A stretch of 64,000 nt of DNA from Hymenopellis radicata (lineage: Eukaryota; Basidiomycota; Agaricomycetes; Agaricales; Physalacriaceae): positions 56,892 to 120,891 of the forward strand of contig JADNRX010000156.1 in assembly GCA_015501595.1 (NCBI GenBank), written 5' to 3'. Under the pieces are notes generated by a model. The model ran no database searches, was not told where the DNA came from, and saw nothing but the letters and a program-made list of their open reading frames with translations. This document shows, in pieces, positions 56,584-64,000 of the stretch; within the stretch, counting starts at the first letter, position 1, and every line of letters begins with the position of its first letter. The position numbers were made by a program, and so were the translations under genes.

Positions 56584-56942
56584 ATGAAACTCAGCGTTCT
56601 CGTCGTCGCCATTTTGCCCATCGCTGTTACGGCTATTCCTGTCGCAGTGCGTGATGGCTTCCCGCATTTCCGCGTTCCTTGAACTCATCATGTTCCTCTG
56701 CAGCCCGCGCCGCTTCCGCTAAGATCTGTGAATCTTCACCCGAAATTGAAGAGCATAACAGAAGCATTCTCCTGCGCTTGGGTCCTGTGCCCGATTCACC
56801 ATGCGACCCGAGGTTTGGGTGTGGCGGCCCACGAGACGTGCATTTGAGGTGCAAGCAGCTTGACCTGAGTCGGTATGGGCTGGCTCCGAGTGGACGCGAG
56901 CAGTTCTGTGTGAGAACGGTTGACGGCTATAGTTATCGGTGA
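56584..56942 (+). CDS. small secreted cysteine-containing protein
   Basis: Exon 1 (56584-56646) encodes a signal peptide, MKLSVLVVAILPIAVTAIPV. A GTGCGT intron ends best at CTAAG (56723), joining in frame to exon 2 (56724-56942). The total is ~93 residues with five Cys in the mature part (ICESS, PCDPRFGC, LRCKQ, FCVR). An alternative acceptor at CTCTGCAG shifts the frame to a shorter, Cys-poor end and is less likely. It fits the general class of small secreted proteins; no family is recognised and no effector role is shown. Confidence 0.55.
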
Positions 56943-59169
56943 TGGCACGGAGGCTTCTACAGCACTAGGCATGCATACACGACGACCTGCTTAATTGTAT
57001 TTTCACCTGTATATTATCTATCTTGGCCGTAGAGCTAGTTGTTCTTGATAATGAATTTGTACGCTCGCCGAAGTAATTTTATGTAGCAAGTTCATAACAC
57101 GTTGTATCTATTGTGGTAAAGAAAGTATCAGCGTGCTAATAGCCCACTGCTATAATGAGACGGAACCATGACCCTCTACCTCTAAATGGACGTTGCCAGC
57201 CAACAACGCGCGTCCTTGTGCCAGCAAATTCACAAGAAGTGCGAGGTCAAGATCAGAAACGTTACCGTAGATGTTTATTCTCGCTGTGGCAAGAAGAGAT
57301 GCAGAGTCGGTGTTCTCGGAGTGGCAGATCATAGCCAGGATAATATTCTCGGGAGCCATAGAGAGAGAGAAATATGAGATAGAGAACGTAATGCTGCGAG
57401 GAATCGTTTGGCAGGCAGGTCGAAGACCATGGACACATTCCAATTAATGAGATTCGGAAGAGGTCGAGAGGCGAACTGCTCTGTGATATAGGTGTACTGT
57501 ACGTTCTTTTGCGGTAAAGACGCATGATGAATGGGCGCAGGCTATCCGCACTGGGCTCAAGAAGTCAGCCCAGTAAGATGGCGTGGTTGTCGGTGAAGCT
57601 GAGTTGAGCTATGGATTGTCCGAGACATCGATGTTTACGTCGAAGAGTCGTCCGCAGCAACGGTCGAGATATAGTTTACAGCCGTAAATGTGCGTAGGGA
57701 GCAGACATTCAGGTGCCACGTCGTTCAGCTCGTCATCGTTTCCTGGGTCAGCTTCTCCGACAGCCGAAGTTGAACCGAACAATTCAATACGACGATGTTG
57801 GTCCATTGCCTCGAACCAGAAACTGTCAAGTGGCGCCATGTAGCGCATACTGAGCAGGAAGAGTTTCTCCGAGTCAAAGGCGAAATTGTTGAAGGTCATA
57901 CTCAAAGTTTGCCACTCTGTTGAGGCAAAGCACGTCAGACATTGCACGTGACCGTGACCGGCTTTCTTCGGAACCATCATAATCATTGTTCGCCAAGTTT
58001 TCTACTCACCACTAGTCTGGCGGCATTTCCGGTGAGGTGCCCAGTCCTGTTCCGCGTATATGCACTCGCCGTCTGGCTCACGCCACTCTGAAATCACAAC
58101 TCGCTCATCTCGGCACAATCAACCTCATGCAGACTAGAAGAAAGCTTTATGGTATATATGGACTGGTTCATTTGACTGAAACCCATAAATACAAGCGATA
58201 TACAGTACCGATGACTGCCCGGGTTCTGTCGCCACCTCTGGAACAAGCGGTACGTCCATCGCTATCTTCCTCTGATTTATCTTAACTTTGTCCGCCTTTG
58301 TTTAGACCGCGAGCGGGAGACTGGATCGTTCATTTCATGCTCCAAGATCCTAGTACAAGACGCCGCCGACCAGGTTATGACAGCATCCTCATACAACATG
58401 GGCATCATGCCACAAGGGCAGAAAATTCATACCATTTACTCTAGTTTGTCCAGAACCACAAAGCGTGAGTAGCATTATACTCTGTTATTGGTCGTTCTTA
58501 ATACAGCAACTTTCTGCATAGGTTCATCGATATAACGGTCGGACGACGAAACACCCTAACAGCGCATATATGCGTTGAGGAATGACGTGCACCTCCATGC
58601 GGAACCTCATTTACATTCACATAACTGCCATCGTCATGCAGCGGTACGCTATCCTTGTACGCATTCCAGTGCGCTTCCTGTGCCCATCCGCCACTTCACC
58701 ACCCGCGAATGTCGCAAACAGTGCGCCGTCACCTCGTGAATGAGTTCAACAGTTAGCGCTGTGTATTCGACTTATAGGTGCATGCTACTCCACGGATCGC
58801 AACAGAGCGTTATGGACAGGAGACACAGAGAATCACACTTTTTTGGTCATCGCTATCCTATCGCACTGTGCCCACAGAGGGCGTTATCTATGCTTGGCTG
58901 ACAACGGTGATTTTCTCAGGTCACCTCCCTTGCTTTACTTACTAAATGGTGTCAAGGGTTAGAGTCATCCTCGGGACTTACTCTTCCTTTGAGTCTCATG
59001 TTCGTCTGCTGTTTGAAAGATCTTTGTCGTTCAATGACATCGTCCTAGTATTACATCAAGTACGAGTCAACGGAGCTGAAGATTGTTATAATTGTGATCT
59101 AGACTATTCTAACAGAGGTAGGTCCACTCCTACGGCTTTGCACACCAAATATAAGTTCTATAACATGAT
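56943..59169. other. stretch with two unassigned minus-strand frames
   Basis: Minus frames at 57609-57986 (FNNFAFDSEKLFLLSMRYMA) and 57150-57443 (NIILAMICHSENTDSASLLA) look protein-like. They may be parts of one gene, but I cannot name a family or join them confidently. From 58000 to 59169 nothing is supported. Confidence 0.35.
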
Positions 59170-60491
59170 TCAGGTCTCCGCTGAATTCGAGACTGTCGAC
59201 TCAACGTCGACGCTGTCCAGCCACGCACGTCTCTCGTTTCTCTGATGTTTAGCGGACCGTTTATGTCTTTGAAGGGCATCTGGTCTTGAAAAGGTCCGCA
59301 TAGATGAACATATTTTGCACGACAGGTCAACCCGCCTGTGTATACTGGCCATCTGCTCATGGCGCTTCAAGTCGTTCTTTCGAGCAAAGGTTTTGTGACA
59401 CCCGTCGAGAGTGCAACAGTACCGCCTGCCTTTATGCTTTAACTGCGGCTTTTTATATGTAGGCTCTTGTACAACCTTCCTTCGCTTGCGGTCCTGCGCT
59501 GATGTATCTTGTTGAACTTCGTCCCGCTTTCTCTTGAGCTTGATGATAATCTTGAGTGGTTCCGATTCCGCTTCTGGGGCTTCCTCCGCCTCAGAGGGCG
59601 ATAACTCGTCATCAGAGTCTTCCTTCTCCTCTTCGCCTTCTGAGCACTCATACTCGGAGTCGTCAGATTCCCTGGCGAGGGCGGTAATGGGCGGTAGCGG
59701 CAAGTCGTCATCGGTCTGCGGTTCCTCGATCTTGATCAAAGGTAAATTGGACGTTCGACCTGTCTTCCCGGATGGCGAGACACTGGGACTCCGAGCAGTG
59801 ATTAGCCTTAGCCGCACGGATGGTGTGACTCGTTGGGCAAAATTGCGGTTATCAGTGCATGGTTCTCCCTCCGAGATGCGTTGGGGATTTCTTTTTGCCG
59901 CAAAGGATAACGGTGGCGGTGTGTGGGCCTTCGTTCTTCCAGACACTACTTCACTAGCTTCAAGGATCTGCCGTGGAGAGGGTGGCGGCAGTGGTGCATA
60001 CGCAGATCTAGCATCGTTGCTAGAAGAGAGTGGAGAAGTAGAAGAGTGTTCTGTTTTGTGGCTCGTTCGTGCCCCAGGGACGGAAGGCGAGTCGGTTCGG
60101 GTGTTTTGTTCTCCGGAAATGGCATTAACAGGCTCGACCTTTACGCTCCTGACTCTACGCATCATACCTGTAAGCATGATAGCGAAGAACAACAGAAGAG
60201 CTTACGGGTTGGGCAGGTCCTCCCAATTAGATAATGTAGAGGAAAAGCTTTCAGCATCCAGCTCAGGAGGAAAGTACCGTGGCGAGGAAGAGCCAATTTG
60301 AGGCTCCAGGAAGTCACTACAAGTGTAAATGCATTTTCATCAGTGATGCTGTGGAAATGTTCTGAGGAATGGACCAACAGGAAGCTGGCTGGCGGCGAAG
60401 CAAGCGACGGATGAACAGCCGCCTCGTCTAATTCCACAGAATGACTGCGGGAAGAGAGAAAGTCGCTAAAGGGAGAAACCCGAATCGACAT
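59170..60491 (-). CDS. C2H2 zinc-finger transcription-factor-like protein
   Basis: This is a probable DNA-binding regulator. The start at 60491 gives MSIRVSPFSDFLSSRSHSVE. An intron (~60292-60350) leads to an exon with FLEPQIGSSSPRYFPPELDA and ending NWEDLPNP. A second intron joins to the long 3' exon (VRSVKVEPVNAISG onward). That exon holds Ser/Pro-rich segments, an acidic patch (DDSEYECSEGEEEKEDSDDE) and a basic patch (KLKRKRD). Two C-terminal fingers follow: CTLDGCHKTFARKNDLKRH…H, and CKICSSMRTFSRPDALQRHK…H. A longer in-frame reading from 60671 avoids the first intron but looks less protein-like. A relic of the same family is at 35160-35480. Confidence 0.8.
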
Positions 60492-61633
60492 AGCGAGTGG
60501 AGGTAAGGAAACAAGGTAGAGAGCTGTTCCTAACGCCACAGACGAACACGAGGAGTTTCCTAGAAAGGTAAGAACGCTCTGTTCCGGATTGGATGCTGTG
60601 TACTGACGTGTGCATTCCCACCACAATTGTTGCAGAACATGGTCCACGATGTTGATAGGAATGGAATTCATGGTACTGAAATTATATTGAAGGCATGTTA
60701 CTATTATATAGGAATTTTAACAAAAAGAGCGTAGATCAGCAGGCTAAGTAGAGCCAGAGAACGCAACAATTGAACAGCGCCGGCGCCCCGGCAGCTTTCA
60801 CAACAACAGTTCTTTACTAGACGAGTCGACACCAGACGCTTCACCAAGCCGATCAGATCGTTGGCGAAGCCGGTGTCCTCAGCTCCTCAAAAAACCGGCG
60901 TCGAGCGGCAAGTTCGAGACTAGTTCTTTAAGCGCCGAGTATTCGGGCTCGGATTGGGGAGCCTGTCCTTGAGATAAAAGGCCCATACAAGGCGACCTGC
61001 TTAGTCGGTAGTAATTGGTGTAGAGGCAGATGCCATGATGGTTCCCACGCACGATGCTTTCACCCCGACCACCACCTGTACAATCAAGGACCAGCCACCG
61101 TGGACCCACCGGCCAACGTGGGGCGTGACATTCCGTGACAATCCCGCCATTTGTGATGCAAGCGTGATCATTCTAGGCGGACCGGGGCTGTCGTCGATCA
61201 CTCACCAGCCAACATGGTGCAGTAAATCGCGCCTGGCACATCATTGGAAAGATTATGTGACTCAAGTAGTAGATAGAAAATGTACCGAGGGTGCAATTAA
61301 ATTTTTTGTGACAGCTCCGGCATGCCCCAGCGAAGACACTGTAGAAGTACTTGTAAAATAAAAATTGGCACCACGTTGGCCGGTCCTTGATTGTAGACCC
61401 TGAAAACTGGGCTGAGGTCCTCAGGCAATCTTCTAACAGATCCAGACTTTTCGGAAACCGCATGCTAGCCATGATTTAAAGTTAGTGCTGAGAATTTTTG
61501 GGGATCAGCTGCAGATTTCCGCTTTTTAGGAAGCTAACATCACGACATCGCTTCGTGCCCTCGTAGCCACGCATGATGTGTTTCTCTTTTAAGCGTCTCG
61601 CGCCCCTTCCACTCTCCAGAATTATTCGATTCG
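60492..61633. other. intergenic region between divergent genes
   Basis: Contains the promoters of the zinc-finger gene (-) and the P450 gene (+). A plus frame at 61035-61361 (Thr/Pro-rich, no motif) was not accepted as a gene. Confidence 0.45.
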
Positions 61634-63683
61634 ATGTACTCCGCCATCTTGTGTGCTGTCCTCTCAGCGGCTCTACTACTCTACCGACTCTTCCTTCGAT
61701 GGAGCTCGCCTATCCATAGGTTGCGGAGCGCTGTACGTGGAATGAAACCGATAGGGTGCAGACAATATTGATTTAATGCATGTCTCAGCCTGCGTTCCAG
61801 AGGCACTGGCTTTGGGGTCACGAATACGCCATCTGGTCGCAGGAATCGAACGTGAAGCACTCCCAGCACTCGAAATGGGCGGCCTCACTCGGACCTGTTT
61901 ATCGCATCAAAGCACCCTTGTTCAGTCCCGATGTCGTCAGTATGCAACCTCTGAATCAGATTCATGTCGACTGAAATTGTTGCAGCTTGTAACCTCGGAC
62001 AACGTGTCTGCTCAACATATACTCCAACATTGCTATCGCTATGTCAAGTCACCCGAATTTCGCCCTACAGCGGAGAAGTGGCTCGGCAAGGGCGTAGTTT
62101 GGGCGGAAGGAGAGGAACATAAACAACAACGAAGGGTCGTTGCGCCAGCTTTCACGTATGGTTTCCTCATGATGGTTTGTATCTCCCCTAACGCTACCTA
62201 GGCTTGCCTCGGTCAAAAGGATGACGGACGACGTTATAGCGTGCGCAGAAAGTGTAAGTGCTCAGCGAGCCTCTGTGGTCTTCTAAAACAAGGACCGTTT
62301 TCCAGTTGAATGCTCGCCTGTTCAAACACCTCGCGAGTCAAGGCGGAGAAAGTTCTTCAACCAATATATCACCATTTGTTTCCTCGTGCACGTAAGGAGA
62401 AGGATTTCTTTAATTCTCTCATCACTATGCTGACCATCGCGTGTGCAGACTCGACATCATTGGACGCGTGGCGTTTGGGCACGATTTCGGTGGCGGTCAA
62501 TCAGAAGATGCTAAGAACATCTCGGAGTCGTGGCACAATGACGTCCTTCTCGCACATACGATGACTGGATTCTGTGCGCCGCTACTCATCTGCAAGTTTC
62601 CGTGGATTCAGAAGCTTCCAATTGCTGCGCTACAAAACGAAGGTGTCGCCAAACAGGTCGCGATGCGGATTGGATCACAGATGTTGAGAGATAACGCGAT
62701 AGGTATTGGCGCGACGATGGCAACTGGAGAAGAGAAGGATATTACTGACGATCTTGCTGAATAATTCAAGAAACGACAAAGGAGACCGAGCGATTGTCAG
62801 GTCGGGTTTTGCTGGAGAACATCTCAACCTTTCTGTGAGTGCTTGCTGCCAAAAGTGCTGGGAACGTGCACTGATCGAAAATTTACAGCATGGTCGGTCA
62901 TGAGACAACGGCTTGCACGACCAATTTTGCTCTGTACGAACTCGCGGGTCATCCCGATGTTCAAAGCAAGCTCCGTCAAGAGATACATGAACTTGGAAGT
63001 GATTTAAACTATGATGGCATAAGCAATTTGCCATATCTCGACGCAGTTACGCGCGAGAGGTAAGCACTTGCTCATTTTTGACTTTCGTTTGCTGTAATGC
63101 TCTTCAGTCTTCGACTTCACGCCGCTTCCCCTCGCACCGATCGCGTCGCCCTCGAAGACGATCTGATTCCATTTGGGAAAACGGTTACCACCGCCAACGG
63201 GGAGGTCATCACTTCTTTGCCCATCAAAGCGGGACAGGTATGTTCAACGTTGCAACGCTGCTACGATATTTCTCACCTCATCGCAGGTGATCCAAATACC
63301 CACTTCCGTTCTGAACACAGATCCCGAAGTCTGGGGCCCAGATAGTCATAGTTTCTTCCCCGAGCGGTGGCTTATTCCTGACGGCGTGCCTCCAACGGAC
63401 CAACTTCCTCGCGGTCCGTATGCCAATGTGGCTTCATTCCTCGATGGACCTAGGAACTGTCTCGGTTGGCGACTCGGTGAGCGTCAGGTGTTTTGTGTTG
63501 TTCTGTGGCTCATGATTAACAGCTATACTCGAATTCAAAGTGATGCTCACAATTTTGATTCGTGATTTTGCCTTTGAGCGCACGGGCGCGAAGATTGAGG
63601 AATTTAGAGCTGCGACTACGCAGGCATTCGTCGGTGATGAGACGATGATGCCGCTTCGTGTGTGCTATCTGGGAGGACAATGA
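61634..63683 (+). CDS. cytochrome P450 monooxygenase, two frame breaks near the I-helix
   Basis: This is a haem-thiolate monooxygenase anchored in the ER. Exon 1 (61634-61732) encodes the membrane anchor ILCAVLSAALLLYRLFLRW, and exon 2 (61789-61935) the segment GPVYRIKAPLFSPDV. Later exons carry GEEHKQQRRVVAPAFT (C-helix), RVAFGHDFGG, MVGHETTACTTNF (I-helix), VTRESLRLH (ExxR), FFPERW and SFLDGPRNCLGWRLAILEFK (haem loop, Cys ligand). The C-terminus is RVCYLGGQ with the stop at 63681-63683. Around 62745-62810 the reading moves through all three frames (GEEKDI / LTILLNNSRNDKGDR / LLENISTF) without a possible intron. Either two extra bases are sequence errors or the gene is recently dead. The substrate is unknown. 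A deleted relative lies at 33310-34290. Confidence 0.85.
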
Positions 63684-64000
63684 TACGCGTCAGGCGAGGA
63701 ACGAGCAGTATTATAATGTTGAATATACGATTCCTGAATCATTAGTTGCTGACGTGAAAGAGGTGGCATGGGCCCATAAGCCAAATACAGAAAGTAGTTC
63801 CCACACCCGATACACTGTTCGCGACCACCATGATCATCTGCAGGCAACGCGACTGGACTTGGATTCTGCGCGGGCGCGTTAATCCATCTGACTCTTGTTT
63901 ATACACCACCTCTTTCTGCGCAACCACGCCTACGGTCCTCTGACGCGTGATGATCATTAAGAAATACTATTCTTGCTCTACGCCGACGAATCATCAACGA
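63684..64000. other. 3' flank of the P450 gene
   Basis: No gene or repeat recognised up to the window end. Confidence 0.5.

Noticed and set aside
57150..57986. Two minus-strand frames considered as an F-box-like gene
   Set aside because: They cannot be joined by a clear intron and no F-box or repeat signature is visible.
61035..61361. 108-residue plus-strand frame before the P450 gene
   Set aside because: Thr/Pro-rich with no motif or promoter element; it lies in a divergent promoter region.
1..64000. CRISPR arrays, bacterial operons or prophage genes
   Set aside because: No regularly spaced repeats were seen, and nearly all real genes contain spliceosomal introns, so the sequence is eukaryotic.

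Overview
The window looks like genomic DNA from a filamentous basidiomycete, most likely a wood-decay-type Agaricomycete. The genes are intron-dense, with introns of about 45-60 nt, GT-AG ends and CTRAY-like branch points. The families are typical of that group: FunK1 kinase, DUF6534 seven-helix proteins, DUF6593, OTT_1508-like deaminase and single-domain fasciclin. The genome copies of QCR8, OST4 and PWP2 read as nuclear fungal genes.

Layout. Positions 1-16.5 kb lie between two inverted copies of a ~0.56 kb repeat. This part holds a MITE-like element, a tRNA-Gln divergent from QCR8, a membrane-anchored GH17 beta-glucanase, an OTT_1508-like deaminase gene, a BTB protein, a GMC oxidoreductase and a DUF6534 membrane protein. 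Positions 16.7-25.5 kb hold a FunK1 kinase, a protein whose N-terminus is an almost perfect histone H3 tail without a histone fold, a C2H2 fragment, a DUF6593 protein and a FAS1 protein with a decayed tandem partial copy. Positions 26.5-32.3 kb are a divergent cell-wall pair, a SKN1/KRE6-type GH16 protein and a GT2 glycosyltransferase, followed by a second tRNA-Gln and a hAT-like MITE. Positions 33-38 kb are a decayed block (P450 relic, C2H2 relic, OST4). The same three families recur in reverse order and orientation at 56-64 kb, where they are more complete. Between the two blocks are PWP2 (ribosome biogenesis), another seven-helix membrane protein, a few very small genes and about 11 kb of gene-poor sequence.

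The most interesting object is the H3-tail mimic at 20144-20869. It carries a 13-residue perfect match to the H3 N-terminus continuing to K18/K23, a lysine-rich linker, an unrecognised domain, an acidic tail and a SUMO-interaction-like motif. Several otherwise well-conserved genes, including PWP2, which is expected to be essential, show single-base frame breaks. Several of these are at homopolymers. Assembly indels are therefore a serious alternative to pseudogenisation throughout this window.
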